Positions 8,661-17,706 of a DNA stretch of 64,000 nt are shown here, in pieces. The notes below the pieces were generated by a model, which had not been told where the DNA came from, ran no database searches, and worked only from the letters and a program-made list of their open reading frames with translations. Origin of the DNA: JBCCQH01 sp039024435 (GTDB taxonomy: Bacteria; Bacteroidota; Bacteroidia; J057; JADKCL01). The number at the start of each line of letters is the position of its first letter. Within the stretch, counting starts at the first letter, position 1. A program made the translations under genes and the position numbers. The stretch covers positions 1 to 64,000 of the forward strand of contig JBCCQH010000025.1 in the NCBI GenBank assembly GCA_039024435.1. Direction: 5' to 3'.

Positions 8661-9608
8661 TCAGTTCTCGAGCGGAATCACCGAATAACCAAACCCGTAC
8701 TCACTTTCCACAATGGGGTATTCCCCGGCCACCAGTTTGGTGCCTTCCGGCAATTGGTAGGTGTAAATCATGGACGCGTCCAGGGTGGTCGCCGACGGCG
8801 CAATGGTGAGCATTTCGACCCCCGGATCCCGCCACAAGCTAAACTTGATCGCATTGTCTTCCTGGAGGTACTCGTAGGATACCGGGCCGATTCCCGGGCT
8901 TTGGATCTCTTCTTCCATCGGAAAATGCGGGAGCAGGCAGACGCCATTGTTGGTGTTAATGCACTCGTAGCTGTAGTGAATGTTGACCGAAGGCGGCACT
9001 TCCGGCGGCTTGTTCGGGAGGTACGGCACCGAAGTGGGCGGGGGCGGCGGACAGATGATCGAAGGATTGCCGCAACCACTTGCCGGTCTGGATTGCGCTA
9101 TATTAAGTCGGGACAGCGCACTGTTCATGCTGCAGGGACTCGGCACCCCGTGTAGCCAGGCCGTCGTGAAATAGGCCAGACACTGGGGATTTTTCAGGCG
9201 ATACTGGTACACGTTTCCCATGATCACGTTTCCGTTGACATCTTTCCAGGGACTGCTGGGGTGGTTCACCGTATTGAGAAGGATAAACGAGTCAAAGGTG
9301 TACGGATTGCAGGTAGGGCTGAAGGGATAGTTCGCCTGGTGGTAAGCGTAGTCCACGTAAATCGTGTTCCGGGGATGAAAGGAATACTTGATGGCACCGT
9401 AAGGCGTTTCGTGAACCTTGATCTGAAACCCACCGGTGGGGCAGTCCAGGGTACACTTCAAGGTATTGTTGCAGCCGGGACAGAGAAAGTTGGGGTCGCC
9501 GATTTCGGCGGTGGATTCAGCGACCACCTCTTCCAGGTTGGTCTTGTTTTGGTCGCAACCGTACACCAGCGCCAGTACGATGAGCAGCGCGGCACACAGC
9601 GGTTTCAT
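8661..9608 (-). CDS. lipoprotein of unknown function
   Basis: A 315-residue protein from the ATG at 9608 (an ATG at 9620 adds four residues). The signal peptide ends in a lipobox LVYGC. The mature protein is rich in Cys (LCPGCNNTLKCTLDC near the N-terminus), aromatic residues and Pro, with a PPPPP stretch in the middle, and looks like an extended extracytoplasmic protein. I recognise no family. It is 147 bp from a second lipoprotein gene (9756) on the same strand but is probably transcribed separately from its own upstream region. Confidence 0.65.
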   Translation of the reverse strand: MKPLCAALLIVLALVYGCDQNKTNLEEVVAESTAEIGDPNFLCPGCNNTLKCTLDCPTGGFQIKVHETPYGAIKYSFHPRNTIYVDYAYHQANYPFSPTCNPYTFDSFILLNTVNHPSSPWKDVNGNVIMGNVYQYRLKNPQCLAYFTTAWLHGVPSPCSMNSALSRLNIAQSRPASGCGNPSIICPPPPPTSVPYLPNKPPEVPPSVNIHYSYECINTNNGVCLLPHFPMEEEIQSPGIGPVSYEYLQEDNAIKFSLWRDPGVEMLTIAPSATTLDASMIYTYQLPEGTKLVAGEYPIVESEYGFGYSVIPLEN

Positions 9609-9755
9609 TTTTCTATGCATAACATTGATTATTGAGGTGGAAAAATTTGTGCTTGAAGGGGGCAGCCGGTCTTCTCCCCGGACATGCCTCTCCCGGGCCC
9701 CCGATGGATGGGGCAGGGAATTCTCTGGCAAACCAGAGGTTACGTAGCGGATTGA

Positions 9756-10373
9756 TCAGCCGTGCGGATCGGGCAGGTTGTCTACGATGCAGAGGCCCGT
9801 GGCCCGGACCACCGCCGTTTGGGGATCGAATCCCGGAGGTAGCCCGTACGGAAACCGGAAATATACCGTGGAGCCCGACGTCACACAGACGGTGTGCTCG
9901 ACGACGCCTCCCAGTTGAAAGCCATAGTGGGGCAAGGGCGATCTGAATTGCACCGAATTGTGGCCGACGTAGCCGCCTTCCTCGTAGGGTTCCAGGGCAT
10001 AAATTATTGCATTGCTGGGATCAGAAATGGCCGTCAGCGAAATCGAGCTCTGAGGAAACTGCACGGTTACGCAGTACTGCTGGTGCAAGCACGTACAACT
10101 GCTATTGCCCAGCGGTGGCGAAGTGGGCTGAATTTGTACCGCAAAGTTATACCCCGACAACAAAGCTGTGGGTACGATGGAATAGCCCACTTGGTAGCGC
10201 AGACTTCCGGTGCAGGGATCGGTGGGTTTCATTTCGGTATAGCTGGCCTGGAGCGCCTGCAGGCCGGACAGTTCCGGCAAGACTTCGTCCGGCTCACATG
10301 CGGTCAGCAAGGAAAAGAGCAACAAGATGCTCATCAGGGGCAGGGCGGCAATTGCCATGGGGTATTCTTTCAT
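9756..10373 (-). CDS. lipoprotein, paralogue of the one at 29761
   Basis: A 205-residue lipoprotein from the ATG at 10373 with lipobox LLTAC. It shares an ordered set of small motifs with the lipoprotein at 29761-30417: a Cys-x-Cys pair (CTCLHQQYCVTVQF against CMCKIKHYAMEFDF), a mid-protein ALEPYEEGGYVGHN-type segment, and a C-terminal RATGLCIVDNL against RAGGLCMIENL. In both places the gene sits beside a member of the helical-repeat family (10548 and 28287). Here it lies 174 bp downstream of that gene on the same strand. No known family is recognised; a surface or periplasmic partner of the helical protein is a guess from context. Confidence 0.65.
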   Translation of the reverse strand: MKEYPMAIAALPLMSILLLFSLLTACEPDEVLPELSGLQALQASYTEMKPTDPCTGSLRYQVGYSIVPTALLSGYNFAVQIQPTSPPLGNSSCTCLHQQYCVTVQFPQSSISLTAISDPSNAIIYALEPYEEGGYVGHNSVQFRSPLPHYGFQLGGVVEHTVCVTSGSTVYFRFPYGLPPGFDPQTAVVRATGLCIVDNLPDPHG

Positions 10374-10547
10374 CGTTTTTTCAATTTTGGATGCAATACC
10401 AATATATTCCATCCTCGATTTGATCCCATGAACGCATTTTCCCAAGAATAACCGAATCGCGGCCCCGAATCCCTCCGGTAATCTTGCATTTTAGTGCAAA
10501 ATGGGGGATCAGACGCAATTGCGGTGACCGCAAGCCTGCCCCAAACT

Positions 10548-12005
10548 TTATCGTTTTTCCCGGATGCGGCTTTCGATGGCGGAGCGCAGCCACTTTTTGT
10601 GGGGCAATTGCTCGGCTTGGGTCACCTCGGCCAGGAGGGTTTCCAGATGCGGGAGCTGGTCCCGGAAATTGTGCTGTTCCAGGATTCGGATGGCCCGGCT
10701 GAAAAGGCGAATAAAGTTGGCGTAGCCCTTTTTGTGAAAGTGGGAGACCCCCGATTTGCGCGCGATAAACTGCCGAAATGAATCGTAGAGGCGCATCATT
10801 TCGGCGTATTCATCGGTGGTGAGGTCATCGTAGGCTTCAAAATAGGATTTCCAGAGCATGTTGCGGGCCTCCAATCCCCAAAACAAGTCTTCCGAGGATT
10901 CCCGCGCGATGGACTGAAATTGCCCGATGGCCGCGCGGAAGTCCCGCTCGTAAAATGCCACCAATCCCCGGGTGTAGCGCACCAAAATGTCCTTGTCCGC
11001 CGGGGGCAGGTGATCGGTGTAGTCCCGAATAAACGCCCGGGCCTCCTCAATGTAGCCGAGGCGGCCTTTGATGGAAACGATGTTCTTGAAGTGGGCCGGA
11101 TTGATCTGCCCGCCGTCGAGCAAAAGCTCACGGGCCAGCAGTTCATCGTACACCCGGAGCAGCAACGCTTCCGCTTCCGGATCCGCCGCCGATACGCCCC
11201 GCATGCAGGTATTCAGCAGATAACCGTACAGATCGCTCTGGTCCGCATGGGAAAATTCGGTTTGGTGCCGCTGTAAAAGTTGCAGAAGGCGGTCGGCACC
11301 TTCCCGGTCAAAGCCCGCATTTTGCAACAGGGCGTGGGCTTCCCGATAGGCTGATTCCAGGGCCCGCAAAGCAGCCTGATAGGCCGTTACTTCCTGGCTG
11401 GGAGACCCGGCACCGAATATGCGGTCGGCACTCTGCGCCGCGCATTGGTACCGCAATGCCTGCAAGCGGTGGTGCTGTTCCTGAATCATCAGCAGTTCGT
11501 CAAAAAGCCCCGATTGACGCCGCCGGGGCTGGGTCACCTGCGATTCCACGTAGAGGTGTTCGAGTTCCAGCCGGTAGGCCAGGTCCGATTGCTCCCAGGG
11601 CGGTTCCTGCAACCGCTTTTTCATTTTGTCGTATTCCCGGTCCAGCAATTTGCGGTCCAGCCCCAACTGGGCCCAGCCCCGAAAGATGAAAGGGTAGGCA
11701 CTTCCCGGAACTTCCCGCCGGGTTTGCAGCGCCACAAACTGATTCAAATGCCGCTGCAACTGCGAAGACAGCTTGTTCATCAAGGTGGGGCGAATGCCGC
11801 TGCCCTGCAGAAAAGCCTCCGCGGTAAGCGGTTCGGTCCCGGCCTCGGACAACAACCGCTCCAGCAAATCGAAGAGTCGGACCAGGGTGGCACTGGTGTT
11901 GAACAAATGGCAGGTCAGGTAGGCACGAAAATCCTTCAATTGTGCGGGGTTCAGGCATCCGAGCATGCGCACGACGGATCGGTCCCGGACGTTGTTATGG
12001 GCCAT
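10548..12005 (-). CDS. helical-repeat protein, family member 1 (unknown function)
   Basis: A 485-residue, almost entirely alpha-helical protein without signal peptide or membrane segment. I start at the ATG at 12005; the alternative TTG at 12044 adds 13 residues. It is clearly paralogous to the gene at 28287. The shared blocks are an N-terminal LNPAQLKDFRAYL..FNTS segment, GQINPAHFKNIVSIKGRLGYIEEA against GKLPPQQFKNMVGMACRIGRLEWVE, LYDSFRQFIARKS against LYDSFRLFIDRHS, and a final P-x4-WL. The helix pairs resemble tetratricopeptide-type repeats, so a cytoplasmic scaffold role is likely by analogy. Both paralogues neighbour a paralogous lipoprotein. Confidence 0.7.
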   Translation of the reverse strand: MAHNNVRDRSVVRMLGCLNPAQLKDFRAYLTCHLFNTSATLVRLFDLLERLLSEAGTEPLTAEAFLQGSGIRPTLMNKLSSQLQRHLNQFVALQTRREVPGSAYPFIFRGWAQLGLDRKLLDREYDKMKKRLQEPPWEQSDLAYRLELEHLYVESQVTQPRRRQSGLFDELLMIQEQHHRLQALRYQCAAQSADRIFGAGSPSQEVTAYQAALRALESAYREAHALLQNAGFDREGADRLLQLLQRHQTEFSHADQSDLYGYLLNTCMRGVSAADPEAEALLLRVYDELLARELLLDGGQINPAHFKNIVSIKGRLGYIEEARAFIRDYTDHLPPADKDILVRYTRGLVAFYERDFRAAIGQFQSIARESSEDLFWGLEARNMLWKSYFEAYDDLTTDEYAEMMRLYDSFRQFIARKSGVSHFHKKGYANFIRLFSRAIRILEQHNFRDQLPHLETLLAEVTQAEQLPHKKWLRSAIESRIREKR

Positions 12006-12062
12006 TCTTAAATTTACGGATAATGAAACACTTGTGTCGGCCAAGCCCGGCCAAGGGTGGAC

Positions 12063-12208
12063 GATGAATGGACGACAAGAACACCAGGCCGGGAAAATCC
12101 TCAGGTGCGCACCCTGCGCCGTGCGCGGGCGATGTGCACTTCTGGAGGGTCCATCCTTGTGTACCGCAGCGGCGGCGGCACTTTCCCCCCACCAATTCCC
12201 GGGGAAGA
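12063..12208. repeat. dispersed intergenic repeat, copy 2
   Basis: Counterpart of 5789-5935, in the same orientation on the + strand. It fills most of the gap between the helical-repeat gene and the hybrid kinase. See copy 1 for the shared blocks. Confidence 0.5.
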
Positions 12209-12231
12209 ATTGTCGTCCGCCGGTCGGGCGA

Positions 12232-15200
12232 TCAGAGTAATTTTGACCGCCGGGCTTCCCGTTCGGCTTTCAATTGGGGCAGCAGGCGGGCAATTTCGGT
12301 GGAACATTCCCGCGCCAACTCGTTGATCTCGGCGGTCTCCCCGGCTCCGCGGGCAAGCTGTTCCAATTGCCCCAACTGTCCGGAAAGGCAGCGCGCTCCG
12401 AGGTTGAGGGTGGTCGATTTCAGCTTGTGGGCGAGGGCGGAAAGCGTTTTCCAATCCTCGCCCGCCCGGGCCACTTCCATCTGCTGACCGCACTGCGCCA
12501 GACTTTCGACTGTTTTGTCCAGGACAAGGGCCAAGAATGCTTCGTCCCCCCCGCCGATTTCCAGCAACCCGCTCAGGTCATATCCGACGGTTTCTACGCC
12601 AGCATTTTGGGCTACTTCCCCTTCCGATGCCTCAGGGACGTCCTCCTCACCTGCGACTTGCCCCCGAAAATTGCGGGCAATCACGGTGCGAAATTGATCG
12701 AGGGTAAAGGGTTTGGAAAGAAAATCGTCCATTCCGGATTCCAGATATTCCCGCTGCTGTTCGGCAAATGCATTTGCGGTCATGGCCACGATCACCGGCT
12801 GGGGATACAAATGGGCCAGTTCGCGAATGCGGCGCGTGGCCTCGGTGCCATCCATTTCCGGCATCTGTACGTCCATCAGTACCAGGTCGTAAGCGCCGGT
12901 CGCCACCGCTTCTACGGCAGCGCGGCCATTTTCCACCGTGGCGCAGGCCAGCCCCAATTGGGCAAGCATCCCGGAAGCCACCAACAGATTGACCTGATTG
13001 TCGTCGACCACCAGGATCGACAAGTCCGAGCGCAAAAAGGCCCCACTCCGATCAAAGGCCGGATTTTGCGCGGGCAACTCCGACTCCGGAATCACGGCCA
13101 GCGGCAGGGCAAAGGTAAAGGCCGATCCACGCCCGACTTGGGACGCGACCGAAATCTCTCCGCCCATGAGTTGACAGAGATGGCTGCAGATGGCCAGCCC
13201 CAGGCCAGAACCCCCGTAGCGCCGCGTGATGGAAGCATCGACCTGGTGAAAGCGTTGGAACAAATACTCCTGTTTCTCCGCGGAAATGCCGATTCCAGTG
13301 TCGGTGACGGTACAGCGCAGGGTGCCGGAGCCCGCTTCTGCGCCGGGTTGCCATTCGGCCCGCAGTTCGACCGAGCCCCGTTCGGTGAATTTGATCGCAT
13401 TGCCGAGCAGGTTGACCAGTATCTGCCGGAGGCGCACTTCGTCGCCCAAGACGGCGCGCGGCAGACGCTCACTGCCCGCAAAGTGCAGGTCCAGGCCTTT
13501 CTCACGGGCAATCGGATGCTGAAGGCGCACGATCTGGGCCAGGGTGTCCGGCAAATCAAAGGGAGCCGAGGCAATTTCGAGTTGGCCGGCTTCGATTTTG
13601 GAGAAATCGAGGATGTCATTGATGAGGGACAGCAGCATTCTTCCGCTCAGGCGAATGTTTTCCGCCAGCTTTGCCTGCGGTTCGTCCAGCTCGGTTTGCA
13701 ATACCAGATCGGTGAGGCCAATCACCCCGTTCAGTGGCGTACGGATTTCGTGGCTCATCGTCGCGAGGAATTCCGACTTGGCTTTGTCGGCGGCCTCAGC
13801 CTTTTCTTTTTGCTTGAGGATTTCCTCATTCGCCAGCTCCAATTCCCGGGTGCGGGCGCGGACTTGCCGGCTCAGTTCGGCTTGGGTGCGCTGAAGCTGG
13901 TAGGTCCGGAACCGGAAAAACAGGTAGGCCAGTCCGCCCAGTACCAGCACCAGCAAGGGGATGAACCAGGCTTGGCGCCACACAGGAAACCGCACGGTGA
14001 ATTTTAGCCGCAATTCCCCGGTGCTTTCCCGACCGTCAGTGGTGCGCACCCGGATCGCCAGAGTGTTTTCGCCGTAGGGCAAGCCTTCAATTTGCAGTCC
14101 GGGAAATTCGGTCATCGTCCAGGCGGTGTCGCGTTCCACCCAGCGATAGGCGTAGCGGAGGCCCGCCGGATTCTGGTAATCGAGTCCGGCAAAGTTGAGG
14201 CTGATTTCCTGGCCCGACCAGGGGAGTTCGTAGACGGTCCGCAGTTCCTGCCGCTCTCCGGAAAGGTAGACGCTCTCCAGACTGATCCGTGGCGGGGCTT
14301 TCCGGTTGTCCGCGGCGGATTTGGGAAGAATGGTAAAACCGTGGTTGGTGCAGGCAATCACGTTTTCCCCCCGGATGGCGATGGACTTGATGTCATTTTC
14401 ACCCAGGCCGTCGTATTCGGTCATGACGGAAATTTCGTACTGTTCGCGGTCGGGGCCAGTAAAGTGGATGCGGTTCAGTCCTTTGTTGGTGGCCACCCAG
14501 ATATCGCCTTCCTCGCTGATGAGGGCCTGGTTGCAAATGCTACTGGCCAGGCCCTGCACAGTGCCGATCTGCCGCACTTGCTGGTCTTCGACGATAAAAA
14601 GGCCGTTGCCGTGGCTGCTGAATACGAGCAGGTTGTCCCCGCGACCGGTGACATGGTTGAGTTGGGAAGGGATTTTTTCATTCAGCCCGTCCACCGGGCG
14701 GGCCGCGGTTCCATCGTGGTGAAATATTCCCGTCCGGGTTCCGTACCAAATTCCCCCTTTTTCATCTTCGTACATGGTGGACAGCCAGCCCGGCCCAATT
14801 AATTTCAGCGGGGCTTCGCCGCCTTCGAACAGATCGAGTTCGTACAGCCCGAGTGAGGTCCCAAAAACCAGTTTGCCATTGGCCCGGACTTGTCCACACT
14901 TGATCGAAGGGAGATTGATGAACAGGTAATCATTGCCTTCCCGGAAAAATCGCATGGCTCTGCCCTTGACGATCAGTTTCAGGTCCGGCGCCATCCGGGG
15001 GGATCGGGCCTCGGGTTCCACGCGGTATCCGTGGAGGCCTTGCTCGGTACCCACCCACAACCAGCCTTCATGGATCAGCAACAGACGGGGATAGGTGAAG
15101 AAGTCGTCGGGGCGCTGGGCGATCTGGCTTACCTGGTTGTCCCGGATGCTGAAGACTTTGCCGTGGCCATCGGAAAAGTAAATTGTCCCCTCGTGGTTGG

Positions 15201-16230
15201 CGAATACGCGCTGCTCTTCCAGGTCGGGAAATTGGGGCGTGTTTTCATGGTTGAAAGTGGTCGCCCGCCAGTTGGGCAAATGAAATATGCCGTCGTCCAG
15301 GGTGGACGCCCAAATGCCGCCTTGGAAATCTTCCATGACACTGGTGACCATTTTATTTTCGAGCAGGGAAATTGAAATGCGCTCGCTCGGGTCACTGGTT
15401 TTGGGGTACAGGTAGAGTCCTTCCCGGCTTTTTGCCAGCCAAAGGTCGCCCCGCTGATCCAAGAGGATATCCAGCCAGTCCCGGTGGCGCGGCAGGTCGT
15501 CGCATTCTAACTGACCGATGTTGTCCTGCGGGATGACGTGGTATTGCTCGTTGGTGTTGATATAGGGAAGGTTCCCATTGGGCAAGGTCTGCAAGTAGAA
15601 GGGCGCGCCGCGCTCGCAGGAGGAAAAGCGCACGGGATAGCCGTCAATCGGGCCAAGATTGGTGCCCAAAACGAGAATCGAATCGCCAAACTCAGCCAGG
15701 AAGGTGATCTTGGAGGCTTGGGTGGTGTCAGCGAGGGGAAAATGTACGACTTTTGCGGGTTCATTTTTGGTGCCGTAATCGATCATCGCAAGGCCGTCGG
15801 CATAGGTTCCAATCCATAGGCGGCCTTTTTTGTCTTCCAAGAAGCAGTAGGCAAACGATTGGGTATTCAATTGCTCCAGGACGGGATCGTTCGCCGCACT
15901 GTGGATTTTGCCTTCTTGGTAGTAGGCGACTTCTCCGGAAAATGCGGCCATCCAGACCCGGTTTTTGGAATCGACGTACTGTTGGAGGATTTCGTTGTCC
16001 GGGAGTCCGTCGTCGGTGGAAAAATGGCGAAAATTGCGGCCATCAAAGCGGGTAGTACCCATGGGGCTGCAAAACCAGATGAATCCATTTTGGTCCATAG
16101 TACCGCGGTAGACCATGGAACTGGGGAGCCCGGTCCGGCTATTGAAGTGGATGGCGTGCGGTCCCTGAGCAAGCATCGCCGAAAAGGGCAGGAGCCAGAG
16201 AATGAGCGCAAACGTTGATTTAAGCCACAT
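12232..16230 (-). CDS. hybrid two-component sensor (Reg_prop propeller, Y_Y_Y, kinase, receiver, HPt)
   Basis: A 1332-residue protein. A signal peptide (ending AMLAQ) leads into a periplasmic two-component regulator propeller (about 25-640) with repeats of the type DKKGRLWIGTYADGL, DEKGGIWYGTRTG and SEEGDIWVATNKGL. A Y_Y_Y domain follows (about 650-755, ending in the ENTLAIRVRTTDG pattern), then a transmembrane helix near 760-785 and a coiled coil. The HisKA domain has His827 (SHEIRTPLNG), followed by an HATPase with DTGIGIS and GSGLGLAI. A receiver domain carries the acceptor Asp1120 (LVLMDVQMPEMDG), and a C-terminal HPt carries His1268 (ALAHKLKST). Unlike many Bacteroidetes members it ends in HPt instead of an AraC DNA-binding domain, so the phosphate probably goes on to a separate regulator. 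Such sensors commonly respond to glycans. Confidence 0.95.
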   Translation of the reverse strand: MWLKSTFALILWLLPFSAMLAQGPHAIHFNSRTGLPSSMVYRGTMDQNGFIWFCSPMGTTRFDGRNFRHFSTDDGLPDNEILQQYVDSKNRVWMAAFSGEVAYYQEGKIHSAANDPVLEQLNTQSFAYCFLEDKKGRLWIGTYADGLAMIDYGTKNEPAKVVHFPLADTTQASKITFLAEFGDSILVLGTNLGPIDGYPVRFSSCERGAPFYLQTLPNGNLPYINTNEQYHVIPQDNIGQLECDDLPRHRDWLDILLDQRGDLWLAKSREGLYLYPKTSDPSERISISLLENKMVTSVMEDFQGGIWASTLDDGIFHLPNWRATTFNHENTPQFPDLEEQRVFANHEGTIYFSDGHGKVFSIRDNQVSQIAQRPDDFFTYPRLLLIHEGWLWVGTEQGLHGYRVEPEARSPRMAPDLKLIVKGRAMRFFREGNDYLFINLPSIKCGQVRANGKLVFGTSLGLYELDLFEGGEAPLKLIGPGWLSTMYEDEKGGIWYGTRTGIFHHDGTAARPVDGLNEKIPSQLNHVTGRGDNLLVFSSHGNGLFIVEDQQVRQIGTVQGLASSICNQALISEEGDIWVATNKGLNRIHFTGPDREQYEISVMTEYDGLGENDIKSIAIRGENVIACTNHGFTILPKSAADNRKAPPRISLESVYLSGERQELRTVYELPWSGQEISLNFAGLDYQNPAGLRYAYRWVERDTAWTMTEFPGLQIEGLPYGENTLAIRVRTTDGRESTGELRLKFTVRFPVWRQAWFIPLLVLVLGGLAYLFFRFRTYQLQRTQAELSRQVRARTRELELANEEILKQKEKAEAADKAKSEFLATMSHEIRTPLNGVIGLTDLVLQTELDEPQAKLAENIRLSGRMLLSLINDILDFSKIEAGQLEIASAPFDLPDTLAQIVRLQHPIAREKGLDLHFAGSERLPRAVLGDEVRLRQILVNLLGNAIKFTERGSVELRAEWQPGAEAGSGTLRCTVTDTGIGISAEKQEYLFQRFHQVDASITRRYGGSGLGLAICSHLCQLMGGEISVASQVGRGSAFTFALPLAVIPESELPAQNPAFDRSGAFLRSDLSILVVDDNQVNLLVASGMLAQLGLACATVENGRAAVEAVATGAYDLVLMDVQMPEMDGTEATRRIRELAHLYPQPVIVAMTANAFAEQQREYLESGMDDFLSKPFTLDQFRTVIARNFRGQVAGEEDVPEASEGEVAQNAGVETVGYDLSGLLEIGGGDEAFLALVLDKTVESLAQCGQQMEVARAGEDWKTLSALAHKLKSTTLNLGARCLSGQLGQLEQLARGAGETAEINELARECSTEIARLLPQLKAEREARRSKLL

Positions 16231-16407
16231 TGGCTTGGATCAGTAGTAGTGGTTCGGTGGTCGGAAAAGGTGCTCGTCGTTGATGGAGCAAATTACAGTT
16301 CTCCGGGTCGAATTGCAAATGGTCCGGGGCGCCGGCGCTGGGGAAGCCAAGGGGGGAGTGGATTGACAAATTTTGCCGAAGGTGGTGAAGAATTGCTGGG
16401 GGTTTGT

Positions 16408-16415
16408 TACATTTG
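16408..16415 (+). promoter_or_regulatory. -7 box of the tRNA-Leu promoter
   Basis: TACATTTG is an exact match to the Bacteroidota TAnnTTTG consensus and lies 43 bp before the tRNA. The -33 region is less clear. Confidence 0.6.
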
Positions 16416-16457
16416 CACTCGGTTTGGGACGGCATGTTTCGTCCCAGTGTTCTTTGC

Positions 16458-16540
16458 GCCCGGGTGGCGGAATTGGTAGACGCGCTAGATTCAAAATCTT
16501 GTGTCCTTTGGACGTGTGGGTTCGAGTCCCACCCCGGGTA
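16458..16540 (+). tRNA. tRNA-Leu (anticodon CAA)
   Basis: An 83-nt class II tRNA. The acceptor stem pairs 16458-16464 with 16533-16539 (first pair G-U), and the discriminator is A16540. The anticodon loop reads TTCAAAA. A long variable arm follows (tgtcctttggacg), then a T arm with GGTTCGAGTCCC. The 3' CCA is not encoded. The 3' end of this gene has an imperfect copy 60 bp downstream. Confidence 0.95.
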
Positions 16541-16544
16541 TTTC

Positions 16545-16566
16545 AGCCGCTTTCGAGCGGCTTTTT
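16545..16566 (+). terminator. terminator of tRNA-Leu
   Basis: Stem agccgct/agcggct with loop ttcg, followed by ttttt. Confidence 0.9.
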
Positions 16567-16573
16567 CTATTTA

Positions 16574-16620
16574 AGCATCTCGTAATGAGGGGGTTGTGGA
16601 TTCGACTCCTTTCCTGGGTA
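16574..16620 (+). pseudogene. decayed tRNA 3' half
   Basis: The stretch has an anticodon-arm-like ctcgtaatgag, a ggggttgtgg variable/T-stem region, ATTCGACTCC in place of a T loop, and the same GGGTA end as the tRNA-Leu before it. The arms no longer pair properly. The CTCGTAAT loop resembles tRNA-Thr(CGU), so this may be a dead second gene of a tRNA pair, or a diverged copy of an att-type tRNA end. It is followed by its own terminator. Confidence 0.45.
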
Positions 16621-16626
16621 CGGAAT

Positions 16627-16655
16627 GCCGAAATCCGTTGAATTTCGGCTTTTTT
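16627..16655 (+). terminator. second terminator after the tRNA remnant
   Basis: Perfect 8-bp stem gccgaaat/atttcggc, 7-nt loop, then six T. Confidence 0.85.
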
Positions 16656-16695
16656 GCAGAGTGAGAGTGAAGAGCGATCCGCTCTCTCACTCTGC
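16656..16695. repeat. 12-bp inverted repeat
   Basis: gcagagtgagag (16656-16667) pairs perfectly with ctctcactctgc (16684-16695) across a 16-nt loop. It has no T tract of its own and lies directly after the previous terminator's T run. Confidence 0.6.
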
Positions 16696-16768
16696 CGGCG
16701 CCATTTTCGCCATTGCCTTCAAATCCCTCTGTAGTTTCGATAACCGTCTCCGCCGATTTACATTATTG

Positions 16769-16793
16769 GCCGAACCGCAAAGTTCGGCTTTTT
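16769..16793 (+). terminator. third terminator-like hairpin
   Basis: Stem gccgaac/gttcggc with a 6-nt loop and a following ttttt. No intact gene precedes it, so it may be the leftover of another lost tRNA-type unit. Confidence 0.65.
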
Positions 16794-16820
16794 CAATGTG
16801 GGTTTCAGTGCTCGGCACCT

Positions 16821-17000
16821 TCATCCATTGATCGAGTATCCGCTTTGTCCATCGCCCAACTTAGCTGCTCGCCGGGAAAAACCGAACCGATTTGAGCACC
16901 TTGTTGTTGTGCACGGTCTCAGGTATAACTCGTTACCCGGATCGGAATTATTTTTTGCTTCCTCAATGATTTCCGCAGGCTTTTGAAATGCTCTTATCAT
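16821..17000 (-). CDS. small hypothetical protein overlapping its upstream gene
   Basis: A 59-codon frame whose ATG (16998-17000) overlaps the TGA of the gene at 16997-17413 in the classic ATGA arrangement, which supports translation. The first 30 residues (FQKPAEIIEEAKNNSDP and on) look like an ordinary helical protein. The last 25 are basic and rich in Cys/Arg/Thr, so the gene may be truncated or frameshifted at its 3' end. No family recognised. Confidence 0.45.
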   Translation of the reverse strand: MIRAFQKPAEIIEEAKNNSDPGNELYLRPCTTTRCSNRFGFSRRAAKLGDGQSGYSING

Positions 17001-17413
17001 GCTTTGTCCTGCTCTGAATATGGCTGGCTTTCATTTCGAACAAATACGACCTTTTGGGACAACTCCCCGAAGCTTTGTTCGTCCAAATCTGGATTGTAGC
17101 TGAGTATCAAGATCCCATCAATGTCCGTTGGCTCCATACTCTTTGAATCCTCAAAGAAAGGCGAATGTGTGTTGAGCATATTAATTTCAGCCCTGGTAAG
17201 TTCAATTATCGGATGATGGAAGCCAATGAGAAATTCAGTCCTGGAATACACGAACGTGTCGGAATCTTCTGCTTTTATGCATTCACTCGCAGTGATTTCA
17301 AGAATTTTCAATGATTGTATTTGATCAGCATCGATAAGCTTGATCTCTTCAATTGCTGCGGCGGAGAACCTAAAGGGTTCCGGACCAAGCCTGGGATATT
17401 CCAAGGGCACCAT
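16997..17413 (-). CDS. hypothetical protein
   Basis: A 138-residue acidic cytoplasmic protein with no signal peptide and no recognised domain. Its base composition is clearly more AT-rich than the core genes to the left, and it lies in a stretch of broken genes downstream of tRNA-Leu, so it is probably part of acquired DNA. It forms an ATGA-overlapped pair with the small gene at 16821. The pair could be a two-gene toxin/antitoxin or effector/immunity unit, but nothing in the sequence proves this. Confidence 0.55.
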   Translation of the reverse strand: MVPLEYPRLGPEPFRFSAAAIEEIKLIDADQIQSLKILEITASECIKAEDSDTFVYSRTEFLIGFHHPIIELTRAEINMLNTHSPFFEDSKSMEPTDIDGILILSYNPDLDEQSFGELSQKVVFVRNESQPYSEQDKA

Positions 17414-17460
17414 TCACAAATAGAATTTCAGAGAACAGGATTCTTCATAACAATCATTGA

Positions 17461-17634
17461 AAATTCTTGAATGAACGCAAAATGCTTGAAAGCAAACGCT
17501 ACCTTTTGGGAATGCCAATGCAAATCAAGGATCTGGCCCATACTTTAGGGGACGAGGACGATTCGTATTTCTCCCGTTTCTTTAAAAAGCACACCGCATA
17601 CGCGCCGATCAAATTCCGTGAGAAGTTCAGGTAA
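17461..17634 (+). pseudogene. C-terminal fragment of an AraC-family regulator
   Basis: A 58-codon frame preceded by an in-frame stop. It reads as the last helix-turn-helix of an AraC protein: LNERKMLESKRYLL, then IKDLAHTLG, DSYFSRFFKKHT and PIKFREKFR. The first helix-turn-helix and the sensor domain are absent. This is a truncated remnant, not a functional regulator. Confidence 0.85.
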
Positions 17635-17706
17635 ATCCTGCTGTTCTGCAGCTTTGTCCTACCGTTTTCATAGGTCTACTAGATAGACTTGCTCAAAAAC
17701 AAGCGC

